DNA of 64,000 nucleotides from Neobacillus niacini (GCF_030817595.1 NZ_JAUSZN010000001.1:3731001-3795000), one strand, 5' to 3'; positions 17,867-25,811 are shown, counted from the stretch's first letter. A program made the numbers and translations. Notes: generated from the letters alone by a model not told the origin.

Positions 17867-19282
17867 TTAGTTGTTATACGATTTTCTTTTTTCAACTAAA
17901 TCAAGTGCAAGTTGTTCTGTGCGTTTTTTGTTTAATGGATACAGGAATACAATCATTAAGAATATAACTAACAATATCACCGCTGGTACTAATGTAGCAA
18001 GTGTATGAATTCCTTGCAGTGTTTCAGCTGATTGAGATTCGGCACCCGCATGGTAACCAACCGCTGCAATTGCTGCACCACCAACACCACCGGCCACTGC
18101 TTGTCCAATTTTACGAGCCATTGAGTAGATAGAGTAAACGGTTCCATCTTCACGAAGGCCAGTTAAATACTCATGGTAGTCGATAATGTCTGTAACGAAA
18201 GCCCAAATAACTAGGTTGAAAATTCCATATCCAAACATACCAACTGTTAAAACTGCGATAAATTGTGTTGCTGTTAAGTTAGGTAAGAAATATAAAACCG
18301 CATATACAAGTGCTGCAAGTAAGAGACCAGCTGAAGCGACTTCTTTTTTACCAAATTTTGAAACTAACGGTTTTACCATTGGCATCCCAACAAATACTGC
18401 CACTGATTGAAGAAGACCAACCATACTTAATGCTTTAGCGTTTCCAAAGAAATCCTTAAATAAATACACGTTTACCGTACCAATTAACATAAAGCAAACC
18501 AAGAATAGTAAAGAAAGAGTAAGGAACACAATGAGTGGTCTGTTTTTACCAAGACCTTTTACCGTTTTGCCAAAGTTCGCTTTTGGTTTATTTGTTTCAT
18601 CCATTACAATACGTTCAACAGATAATTTATAGCATGCCATATAACAAGCGATTGCAAGAACACCGAAAATGATAGCGCCTAAAAGGAATCGATTTGCATC
18701 TGCTTTATTATCAACAAACAAAATCATAGGTCCTACAACATTAATGATTAACCCAGCTAAGTTCCCACCTAATGTTCTCCAGCTAGATAATGCCGTACGT
18801 TCAACAGGATCACCTGTGATTACAGAAGCCATAGAGCCATAAGGAATATTGACAGTAGAATATAATGTTCCCCAAATAATATAGGTTACATATGCATACG
18901 CAAGGTAAAATCCATCAGACATTCCTGGAATATGAACAAACATTAATACACCAGTAATGACAAGTGGAAATGACATTCTAAAGATCCAAGGTCTGAACTT
19001 TCCATTCTTTCCTGCTTTCCTCGTATCAATGAAGCGACCCCATGTAATGTCAGCAACTGCATCCCATAAACGTGCGATCAGGAATAGTCCTCCGACAGCA
19101 GCTGGATTAAGACCATATATGTCGGTGTAATAAACCATAAGGAAAGCTGCAACTAGAATAAAGAAGAAATCGTTTCCAAAATCACCAAATAGATAACCTA
19201 ACTTATCTCTCATCCCAAATGGGCGAACTGCGTTCCCCGCTGATTGTGGGGTTTCTACTTTCTTTTGTAATGCTTGAGCCAT
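17867..19282 (-). CDS. GPH-family sugar:cation symporter 3
   Basis: A 471-aa carrier, close paralogue of symporter 2 (shared MAQALQKKVE start, RLWDAVADITWGRFIDTRK signature). The frame is open 50 codons upstream, but GGGAGGG directly precedes the ATG at 19282 and the paralogue aligns there; the upstream part overlaps promoter elements and is not coding. About 12 TM segments. The tandem copies are separated by complete promoter/operator regions, so each is transcribed alone. Confidence 0.85.
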   Translation of the reverse strand: MAQALQKKVETPQSAGNAVRPFGMRDKLGYLFGDFGNDFFFILVAAFLMVYYTDIYGLNPAAVGGLFLIARLWDAVADITWGRFIDTRKAGKNGKFRPWIFRMSFPLVITGVLMFVHIPGMSDGFYLAYAYVTYIIWGTLYSTVNIPYGSMASVITGDPVERTALSSWRTLGGNLAGLIINVVGPMILFVDNKADANRFLLGAIIFGVLAIACYMACYKLSVERIVMDETNKPKANFGKTVKGLGKNRPLIVFLTLSLLFLVCFMLIGTVNVYLFKDFFGNAKALSMVGLLQSVAVFVGMPMVKPLVSKFGKKEVASAGLLLAALVYAVLYFLPNLTATQFIAVLTVGMFGYGIFNLVIWAFVTDIIDYHEYLTGLREDGTVYSIYSMARKIGQAVAGGVGGAAIAAVGYHAGAESQSAETLQGIHTLATLVPAVILLVIFLMIVFLYPLNKKRTEQLALDLVEKRKSYNN

Positions 19283-19320
19283 TTTTAACCCTCCCAATAA
19301 AATCATTCTAAAATAATTAA

Positions 19321-19378
19321 TTAAAACCCTTACATAATTGCAAATTCTTAGAAGTTTATTTTTGTGAAACCCCTTACT
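19321..19378 (-). promoter_or_regulatory. Two cre-like motifs, symporter 3
   Basis: TTAAAACCCTTACA (19321-19334) and TGAAACCCCTTACT (19365-19378), the same variant word as before the other island genes, here in duplicate. Confidence 0.4.
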
Positions 19379-19436
19379 AAAATACGAAATAAAAATAATA
19401 CCAGACATCTCGAGAATGGTTGTATATTCCAATTAA

Positions 19437-19500
19437 TTTGTTTAATGAACTAACAAACTAACTGTATACATAGAATATCACCCTCGACAATATTCGTCAA
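19437..19500 (-). promoter_or_regulatory. Promoter and ROK operator of symporter 3
   Basis: Minus-strand TTGACG (19495-19500), 17-bp spacer, TATTCT (19472-19477), then palindrome TTTGTTTAATGAACTAA (19437-19453) with a further CAAACTAA arm. The rest of the 347-bp gap to dinB holds cre-like sites only. Confidence 0.7.
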
Positions 19501-19508
19501 TAATATTT

Positions 19509-19522
19509 TGTAAGCGGTTATA
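19509..19522. promoter_or_regulatory. cre-like site upstream of symporter 3 promoter
   Basis: TGTAAGCGGTTATA, one mismatch (TA for CA at the end) from the CcpA consensus, 8 bp upstream of the -35. Confidence 0.45.
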
Positions 19523-19629
19523 AAAAAATTTTCCATCTTAAACATCTGCCAGATTGCGGTCAATTATTTAATTATTTCAAATATTGTGGTAGGCTTGCTT
19601 TGTGGATTATTAATTGAAAGGAGAAGATA

Positions 19630-20145
19630 ATGTTGTTTCAACGTCCAGCAAAAAATGAGTATCCAGTTTATTATGTACCGTATGTTGACCTAGTTCCTGA
19701 AGGTGACTTAGTAGAGTTGTTAAGAGAAAGTCTTGAAAAGACAGTTTCACTTTTCGAAGGGATTTCTGAGGAAGTAAGTTTAAATCGTTATGCACCAGGC
19801 AAATGGAGTATTAAAGAAGTACTTGGCCACATAACGGATACCGAAAGAATCATGAGCTACCGCCTCTTGCGTGTAGGGCGCGGTGATCAAACACCTTTAG
19901 CAGGTTTTGAAGAGAACCAATACGTCCAGGCAGCACAAACAAACAACCTATCCATAAAAACCATACTAGAAGACTTCAAAGCAGTCAGAAACGCCACCAT
20001 CACCCTCATTCAAAACCTCCCAAGTGAGGCATGGGAAAACAAAGGCAACGCAAACGGAATGGAAATCACCACACGAGCCATCGCCTACATCATCGTAGGC
20101 CACCAAATGCACCATTGCAAAATCATCGAAGAAAGATACTTATAA
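19630..20145 (+). CDS. DinB/YfiT-family metalloprotein
   Basis: A 171-aa four-helix-bundle protein of the DinB superfamily: WSIKEVLGHITDTER near 58-72 supplies the first metal histidine and GHQMHHCKI near 157-165 the other two. Family members include bacillithiol S-transferases and damage-inducible proteins of unknown reaction. GAAAGGAG precedes the ATG at 19630. The last 75 codons have a very different third-base composition from the first 97 (T-ending codons 3 of 75 versus 32 of 97), and a dispersed repeat follows the gene. Confidence 0.85.
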   Translation: MLFQRPAKNEYPVYYVPYVDLVPEGDLVELLRESLEKTVSLFEGISEEVSLNRYAPGKWSIKEVLGHITDTERIMSYRLLRVGRGDQTPLAGFEENQYVQAAQTNNLSIKTILEDFKAVRNATITLIQNLPSEAWENKGNANGMEITTRAIAYIIVGHQMHHCKIIEERYL

Positions 20146-20167
20146 TGTGGGTGATTGGTGACAGTGA

Positions 20168-20213
20168 TTGGTGACAGGCACCGCTCGTGGACACTTTCCA
20201 CCTCAGGCGGACA
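20168..20213 (+). repeat. Dispersed ~45-bp repeat, copy 1
   Basis: Begins GGTGACAGGCACCGC, continues CGTGGACAC and ends with the dyad CCTCAGGCGGACAG. A second copy in opposite orientation lies at 54014-54059. It follows the DinB gene directly and contains no ORF. Confidence 0.75.
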
Positions 20214-20230
20214 GTTGTAAAGGAGACATA

Positions 20231-20270
20231 AGCAACAGACCAAATCGCTGAGATTTGGTCTGTTGCTTTT
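20231..20270. terminator. Bidirectional terminator between dinB-like and exonuclease genes
   Basis: AGCAACAGACCAAATC pairs perfectly with GATTTGGTCTGTTGCT around a 5-nt loop, followed by TTTT; the genes converge here. Confidence 0.9.
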
Positions 20271-20280
20271 TAGTGTGCTA

Positions 20281-20889
20281 TTAGCCCATTTTGGTGCGGG
20301 TGGCTGCTGGCTGGTATTTTCTCATTGGTCCATTTTCGAGTACTTCTTGAAGATAGAGGTTTCCATTTGGACTGGTTTTTCTGAGCAGATCCATGAGGTA
20401 TGTAATATCGTCAAGTGCTCTATGTGTTTGGTGATTTGTAATTTGGTGTGCCTGCAATAGGGTTAGGAGTTTACCATTTGGAAAGCCATAGTTCTTCCAT
20501 TTCACACCCCGCATGGTACAAAACCACTTTAAATCATTCACTTCTGGGTACATATGATAGAGAAAGCTGCGGTCAAAGGAAGCATTGTGAGCAAAAACTG
20601 AATCTGCGCGATGGAAATAAGATTTAATCTTTACATCGGTGAAACTCTTCCCTGCCACCAGTTCATAGGGAATCCCATGAATTTGGTACGCACGGTCATA
20701 GTTCCTTCTAGCAGAACTGGTAAGCGGCTCTCGCAAGAAAGAATCTTCCTCAATAATTTCTTGGATCTCACCCGTATCTGTTCTATAAGAAAACAATTTC
20801 AGAGCAAGTTCTATTACTTCATCTGTAGTCGGCCCTAATCCTGTTGTTTCAACGTCCAATACTAGACCCAATTTCTCAAGTTTGCGCAT
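20281..20889 (-). CDS. DnaQ-like 3'-5' exonuclease (DEDDh)
   Basis: About 202 aa with the three exonuclease motifs: VLDVETTG (DxE) near residue 10, AHNASFDRSF near 102 and HRALDD near 155. Related to the proofreading subunit and to stand-alone RNase T/ExoX-type nucleases; the physiological substrate is unknown. Two upstream ATGs are in frame (20910, 20898), but AAAGGA suits the ATG at 20889. Convergent with the DinB gene. Confidence 0.85.
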   Translation of the reverse strand: MRKLEKLGLVLDVETTGLGPTTDEVIELALKLFSYRTDTGEIQEIIEEDSFLREPLTSSARRNYDRAYQIHGIPYELVAGKSFTDVKIKSYFHRADSVFAHNASFDRSFLYHMYPEVNDLKWFCTMRGVKWKNYGFPNGKLLTLLQAHQITNHQTHRALDDITYLMDLLRKTSPNGNLYLQEVLENGPMRKYQPAATRTKMG

Positions 20890-21063
20890 ATATCTCATTC
20901 CTTTAATCATGATATTACTAATATTATAGCATCTTATTAAAAAAGAAGACTTGCCATTTGGTAAGTCCTTTAAGTTTAGCGGGAAATGTATTGTTTTCTT
21001 TTGATTTTTAAGGGTTTGGTAAATCTTAGAATAACTTTTCTCTGCGAAACTGCTCCAAAAAAA

Positions 21064-21633
21064 CTAACTCTCTTGAATGCCTTGAATAAACGCTTTTATT
21101 ATAATTTCCAAGCTTTCATTTAGGTCTAGCGACATTTTAAATCCACTACTCTTTTCTAATGAAGAAAAACCGTGTAAAATGCTTCGGAGGCCTCTAACTG
21201 CATGTAAGGCAGTGTCCCCTTCTAAACTATAAGCCTGTAAAATCCGAATAGTGAGTTCAACAATCTTAGAACCCGCAAGCTGAACATCCTCATCTTCCAT
21301 ATCCGGTGCCATCAATGTTGCCTCATAAATCCCAGGATGCTCCCGGGCAAAGTTAACATATGCTTTACTTATAGTTAGAACAGCTTCATCTCCTGCGACT
21401 CCAATAGCTGCTTTTGCTAATACCCCATATAGCCGGTCTACTCCATATATTGCCATTTTCTTTCTTAACCCGCCCAGCCCATCAAAATGGTTATATAACG
21501 AAGGAGGACGGATTTCTAATTTCTTAGCTAGATTTGCCAAGGTAACTTCTTGCATCCCAAACTGGTCTGCCAACTCCGCTGCTGCTTCTAAAATCTCCTT
21601 TATATCAAGTCCAACCTTTGGTCTAGGTGACAT
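21064..21633 (-). CDS. TetR/AcrR regulator with WHG domain
   Basis: 189 aa: N-terminal TetR HTH (VTLANLAKKLEIRPPSLYNHF, residues 29-49) and a WHG-type C-terminal ligand domain with the LRSILHGF motif near 150. Lies 15 bp downstream of the metallo-hydrolase gene, so presumably cotranscribed and autoregulated through the two ACTAA...TTAGT palindromes at 22374-22412. Ligand unknown. Confidence 0.85.
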   Translation of the reverse strand: MSPRPKVGLDIKEILEAAAELADQFGMQEVTLANLAKKLEIRPPSLYNHFDGLGGLRKKMAIYGVDRLYGVLAKAAIGVAGDEAVLTISKAYVNFAREHPGIYEATLMAPDMEDEDVQLAGSKIVELTIRILQAYSLEGDTALHAVRGLRSILHGFSSLEKSSGFKMSLDLNESLEIIIKAFIQGIQES

Positions 21634-21648
21634 CCATCTCTAACTCCT

Positions 21649-22356
21649 TTAGCTCAATTTCTTCTCTAAACGTTTGATTGCCAGTTCCATTACTCTAATT
21701 GGGTTCTCCACCATCTCACCATGTCCGACTGCAAGCAGCTTAGGTTGAAAACTCACCAATTTCTTTGCACTCGCTAATGAAGTTTCTTTACTCCATGTAC
21801 CAAAGGCTGGAAACGGAAACCATGGTTTTATATCTCCCGCTACTGCTATTCCACCTCTAGTTTGAAAGGCGTCCCCTGCAATTAGGGCCTTGGTCCGATT
21901 ATCAATGAAAGACATCGATCCCGGAGTATGTCCCGGAGTTTCAATAGCTGCCAACGAACCGATAAGGTCTCCTTCTTTTAATAGTACATTCGCTCTGGTC
22001 TTCAGCTTTTTTGGGACGCCACCTTTAATCGGAGTTTGGTGCTCGTGCACATCAAGCGAACTGTCTCCATTCATTATTCTGTTATCCCTCACCGAAATAT
22101 AAACCGGTACATCATTCAGTTCTTCCTTTATCTTATCAAGTGCACCCACATGATCCTCATGTGCATGAGTTAAAATTATTTTTGTAATTGGTTTTCCAAT
22201 CATTTCAGCAGCCGTAAAAATTCCCTTCTTACTAAATGGCAGAGCTGCGTCTATTAAGGTCAATCCATGCTCTTCTTCGACCAAATAGCAATTTACCGGA
22301 AACACACTTGCCATAAAGGTTACCTGATATAAAAATCCCTTTTTTAGCATTCTCAA
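21649..22356 (-). CDS. MBL-fold metallo-hydrolase
   Basis: 235 aa with THAHEDHVG (HxHxDH zinc motif) near residue 64, ETPGHTPGSMSF near 138 and a final GHGEMV near 212: a complete metallo-beta-lactamase-fold hydrolase. Start is probably TTG at 22356, nine bases after AAAGGAG; the ATG at 22350 is further away than usual. Forms an operon with the WHG-TetR gene. Substrate unknown; could be a thioester or lactone hydrolase. Confidence 0.82.
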   Translation of the reverse strand: MRMLKKGFLYQVTFMASVFPVNCYLVEEEHGLTLIDAALPFSKKGIFTAAEMIGKPITKIILTHAHEDHVGALDKIKEELNDVPVYISVRDNRIMNGDSSLDVHEHQTPIKGGVPKKLKTRANVLLKEGDLIGSLAAIETPGHTPGSMSFIDNRTKALIAGDAFQTRGGIAVAGDIKPWFPFPAFGTWSKETSLASAKKLVSFQPKLLAVGHGEMVENPIRVMELAIKRLEKKLS

Positions 22357-22373
22357 AATCCCCAGCTCCTTTA

Positions 22374-22412
22374 ACTAATATCATTAGTTTTATTTTAACT
22401 AACGACATTAGT
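22374..22412. promoter_or_regulatory. Double operator of the WHG-TetR regulator
   Basis: ACTAATATCATTAGT (22374-22388) and ACTAACGACATTAGT (22398-22412), two 15-bp palindromes 24 bp centre to centre, just upstream of the metallo-hydrolase ribosome site. This is the usual place for an autoregulatory TetR operator. Confidence 0.65.
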
Positions 22413-22585
22413 TTTATCAAGAGCTTCTTATAAAAAAACTTTCCCTGCCCATGTTTACAATTTGTTCAAATCTTTTTTACAAATATGTGAAACAGTGAAC
22501 AATTTACCCTCAATTCAAGATTAATTTGCTATATTAGCAGTGTAATAAATATATAAAACATATTTAACAAGGAGATGGCTTTATA

Positions 22586-23092
22586 ATGTTTATGAATTTC
22601 TTAAGAGAAAACAAAATTGCGGCTGGAATTTTGACAGTCTTACGTTTATATCTCGGATATTCTTGGTTAACAGCAGGTTTAGGAAAATTAACAGGTGGCG
22701 GGTTCGATGCTTCTGGTTTCTTAAAAGGAGCAGTTGCTAATCCAGTAAAAGGTCCAGATGGCAACATGGTTTATAGCTGGTATGTTCACTTCTTAGATAG
22801 CTTTGCCTTACCAAACATTGATATCTTCAACCATATCGTCCCTTGGGGCGAAACATTAATCGGCTTAGGACTTTTATTAGGATGTTTAACAACTGCGGCA
22901 ATGTTCTTTGGTCTAGTGATGAACTTTTCTTTCTTCTTAGCAGGAACTGTATCTCACAATCCAACCGATATTTTCTTAGGTTTTATCATCTTAACTGCTG
23001 GTTATAACGCAGGTCGTTTCGGTCTAGATCGCTGGGTAGTTCCATTCATCCGTAAAACAATGAAAACTGAAGGCAGCAAAGCAACAGCCTAA
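22586..23092 (+). CDS. DoxX-family membrane protein (1)
   Basis: 168 aa, four predicted TM helices, with LRLYLGYSWLTAGLGKLTGG near the N-terminus as in DoxX/DoxD-like proteins (quinone-linked or thiosulfate-oxidising relatives; most Bacillus copies uncharacterised). AAGGAGAT precedes the ATG. About 80% identical by eye to the next gene, a recent tandem duplication. Own promoter region. Confidence 0.85.
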   Translation: MFMNFLRENKIAAGILTVLRLYLGYSWLTAGLGKLTGGGFDASGFLKGAVANPVKGPDGNMVYSWYVHFLDSFALPNIDIFNHIVPWGETLIGLGLLLGCLTTAAMFFGLVMNFSFFLAGTVSHNPTDIFLGFIILTAGYNAGRFGLDRWVVPFIRKTMKTEGSKATA

Positions 23093-23248
23093 CAGCTGCA
23101 AAGTAATTTTCAACCAAGTTGTTCAAGATTCTGCCAAAACATTTTAAACAAAGTGTGAACTTATCACTACAGCCATGTTGTTAACCCTCAAAATTTTATA
23201 TAGTGAAACTATCAAATATAAACTAATTTTTGAAAGGCGGAATACATT

Positions 23249-23761
23249 ATGTTTAACAAATTATTAAGAGAAAACAAAATTTCTGCGGCTATTTTAACTG
23301 TCATTCGTTTATATCTTGGTTATTCTTGGTTCACAGCTGGTTTAGGAAAATTAACAGGCGGCGGATTTGATGCTTCAGGTTTCCTAAAAGGTGCCATTGC
23401 GAAACCAGTAACAGGTCCAGAAGGAAATGTGCTTTATGGCTGGTATGTTGATTTCTTAAGTAACTTTGCACTTCCAAACATTGATACTTTCAACACTATC
23501 GTTCCTTGGGGCGAAACATTAATCGGTTTAGGACTTCTATTAGGATGTTTAACAACTGCAGCAATGTTCTTTGGTCTAGTGATGAACTTCTCTTTCTTCT
23601 TAGCAGGAACTGTATCACATAACCCAACTGACATTTTCTTAGGTTTCATCATTTTAACTGCTGGTTACAACGCAGGACGCATTGGTCTTGACCGCTGGGT
23701 GGTTCCAGTCATCCGTAAAACAGTTTTCAAAGGTAAAGAAACAGCAAAACAACACGCGTAA
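23249..23761 (+). CDS. DoxX-family membrane protein (2)
   Basis: 170-aa tandem paralogue of the preceding gene; the block GETLIGLGLLLGCLTTAAMF through SHNPTDIFLGF is identical. Differences cluster in the extracytoplasmic loop (residues 45-75) and the C-terminal tail. AAAGGCGG ribosome site. Separated from copy 1 by 156 bp that resemble the upstream region of copy 1 (TTGTTCAA and GTGTGAA/ATGTGAA words), so the regulatory region seems duplicated too. Confidence 0.85.
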   Translation: MFNKLLRENKISAAILTVIRLYLGYSWFTAGLGKLTGGGFDASGFLKGAIAKPVTGPEGNVLYGWYVDFLSNFALPNIDTFNTIVPWGETLIGLGLLLGCLTTAAMFFGLVMNFSFFLAGTVSHNPTDIFLGFIILTAGYNAGRIGLDRWVVPVIRKTVFKGKETAKQHA

Positions 23762-23763
23762 CG

Positions 23764-23803
23764 AAAAGTGCCTCAATCACATGTTGATTGAGGCACTTTT
23801 TTA
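23764..23803. terminator. Bidirectional terminator after doxX pair
   Basis: AAAAGTGCCTCAATCA pairs with TGATTGAGGCACTTTT, then T residues; convergent genes meet here. Confidence 0.9.
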
Positions 23804-24031
23804 ATAACTATTATCTTCTTCTGGATTTTCAAAACCTACACGATCCTGATACCAATTAGTGATTTGTGTAAGGATAGCAAATACTAAAAAGAAATTCATC
23901 GCCCAAACATTAATAAAAGGTGCTAACCCGCCAAATTCGATACCATGATACCCTTTAATTTTCATCACGATCATTGATTCTATAAAAATTAAAACAAAAC
24001 CCAAGACACCAGCAACAGCCATTCTAATCAT
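23801..24031 (-). CDS. Small two-TM membrane protein, unknown function
   Basis: 76 aa with hydrophobic segments at about residues 4-22 and 38-56 and an acidic tail (NPEEDNSY). GGAGG is 8 bp before the ATG at 24031; an upstream in-frame ATG at 24046 overlaps the ribosome site and is less likely. No recognised family. Ends within the bidirectional terminator of the doxX genes. Confidence 0.6.
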   Translation of the reverse strand: MIRMAVAGVLGFVLIFIESMIVMKIKGYHGIEFGGLAPFINVWAMNFFLVFAILTQITNWYQDRVGFENPEEDNSY

Positions 24032-24267
24032 TTCCGTTCCCTCCATCTCTACCGATTATGTTTAACACTTTTCCATTATATTAATAAAATAAATTTGACA
24101 ATTATGTGAACTTTTTATAACCCTATTATATGGCAAATCTCATAAGAACAACAACAAAAAACATATGTGTTTAGGAAGAAAATTTTTGTACAGATTAAAA
24201 GATAAAAAAATGGCATTATAGCTATTGCTTTTGAAGTAAAATGGAAGGATTTCATGATAATTGTGGA

Positions 24268-24714
24268 TTACTTTTTAACCAACGTTATTAATGATGTGCA
24301 GAACGTTACTGTAGAAGCATACATGAGGAAGGTGTAATAGTTAACAAAGACCATATTTGTGTATTGGTTTAACCATGGATAGATGTAAATTCGAGATGCT
24401 TCCCTTGTAAGCGGTCTGCCAAACTTATGAATGAACTCAGAAAAATATACAAATTCTAATACACTTGAGGCCAGCATGACGATAAAGGAACATATGATCA
24501 TTTTTCGCCAAGTACAAACGTTAAATGAAGCATCCCTAAGTTTTAGAAATAATTCATACCCAAAAAGGGAAAAGGTCAACAATACGTATGGAAAAATAAG
24601 AATGACTGAATTACGGTTACCGGAAAAGGACTCGAGGTTAAATGAAAATTCTCTAACCATGACAATTGCAATTATACAAAGCAGGAAATAGATAATTAAT
24701 TGCCTCGATAACAT
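24268..24714 (-). CDS. Four-TM membrane protein, unknown function
   Basis: 148 aa with hydrophobic segments near residues 5-22, 36-54, 70-90 and 118-143. No motif recognised. GGGGGAG precedes the ATG at 24714. A long imperfect hairpin followed by six T on the minus strand (24739-24792) lies in its leader and could attenuate expression. Confidence 0.55.
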   Translation of the reverse strand: MLSRQLIIYFLLCIIAIVMVREFSFNLESFSGNRNSVILIFPYVLLTFSLFGYELFLKLRDASFNVCTWRKMIICSFIVMLASSVLEFVYFSEFIHKFGRPLTREASRIYIYPWLNQYTNMVFVNYYTFLMYASTVTFCTSLITLVKK

Positions 24715-24902
24715 CTTATCTCCCCCTGTTTATTCATTAAAAAAGGAATAATGCCCTATTGTTTATATATTCAACAATAAGGACGTTATTCCCTTGACCC
24801 TTATGGCGGTGTTTATGAGAATAGCTCTCACAGTGCTAAGATGTATTAATCATAGTAAGTCTGTTAAAGGGAAGTTACAAATTAAGTAAATGAGGTATCA
24901 AA

Positions 24903-25697
24903 TTGAAAGAACACATTTTATTAGTCCTAAAACAAATCGAACAAGAATTTAATGTAAAAATTCTTTATGCCTGTGAATCAGGCAGCAGAGCCTGGGGATT
25001 CCCTTCTAAAGATAGCGATTATGATGTCCGATTTATTTATGTTCATAAAAAGGAATGGTATCTCTCAATCGACCAAAGGCGCGACGTGCTGGAAGTCCCG
25101 AAGCATGATAAAATCTCAATCCCTGTAGACAAACTTCTAGACTTGAATGGCTGGGAACTAACCAAAGCATTACGGTTATTCCGCAAATCAAATCCGCCTC
25201 TGCTGGAATGGCTTCATTCAACTATCGTATACTACCAAGAGTCCTCTGCGATCAGTAAAATGAAAGAATTAGAAAGTCAAATCTTTTCTCCCATTGCTAG
25301 CATTCACCATTACCTAAAAATGGCAAAAGGTAATTATAGAGATTACTTAAACCGAAGGGAAGTTAAAATAAAAAGATATATCAACATATTCCGGCCGCTG
25401 TTCTCAGCTAAGTGGATTGAAAAGCACCATGCATTTCCCCCTATTAAATTTACACAGCTAGTCGAGGATATTCATCCAACCAATGAGATTAGCATAGTAC
25501 TCGACGATATAATTAAGCTTAAAAAAGCTGGTGAAGTTCTTGATCCAAATCCTAGAACTGAGCTCATCAATCATTTCGTTGAAGGCGAGATTGAGCATTT
25601 AGAGCAGTATGTAAGGGAAATATCAGTAAATAAATCTGACCAAACCGAAGTCTTAAATCAATTGTTTCGAGAAACGCTAGATGAAGTTTGGGGTTAA
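24903..25697 (+). CDS. RlaP/YcgL-type predicted nucleotidyltransferase
   Basis: 264 aa. N-terminal polymerase-beta-like nucleotidyltransferase with CESGSRAWGFPSKDSDYDVRF (G-S plus DxD metal motif) at residues 24-44, then a helical C-terminal region. Family of predicted nucleotidyltransferases (B. subtilis YcgL); biochemical role not established. Start TTG at 24903, supported by GAGG upstream; the nearby ATG is out of frame. Confidence 0.8.
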   Translation: MKEHILLVLKQIEQEFNVKILYACESGSRAWGFPSKDSDYDVRFIYVHKKEWYLSIDQRRDVLEVPKHDKISIPVDKLLDLNGWELTKALRLFRKSNPPLLEWLHSTIVYYQESSAISKMKELESQIFSPIASIHHYLKMAKGNYRDYLNRREVKIKRYINIFRPLFSAKWIEKHHAFPPIKFTQLVEDIHPTNEISIVLDDIIKLKKAGEVLDPNPRTELINHFVEGEIEHLEQYVREISVNKSDQTEVLNQLFRETLDEVWG

Positions 25698-25756
25698 ATA
25701 TAAATTGTCACATTTAAAGTGGTGTATTTTTTCAAGTAACGCTTGAAAATATCACT

Positions 25757-25800
25757 AAAAACGAATATTATATAAAGGTTATTAATAAATGTTCGTGTTT
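25757..25800 (+). promoter_or_regulatory. PurR box pair
   Basis: AAAAACGAATATTA (25757-25770) and, inverted, AAATGTTCGTGTTT (25787-25800), separated by 16 bp: the standard arrangement of Bacillus PurR boxes around CGAA/TTCG cores. It lies directly before the purine permease gene. Confidence 0.75.
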
Positions 25801-25811
25801 TGGAGGAACTT

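Noticed and set aside
19283..19432. 50-residue N-terminal extension of symporter 3
   Set aside because: It overlaps cre-like motifs, and the strong GGGAGGG site plus the paralogue indicate ATG 19282.
25697..25811. Purine riboswitch before pbuG
   Set aside because: The leader is only about 110 bp, mostly taken by the PurR box pair, and conserved aptamer words were not seen.
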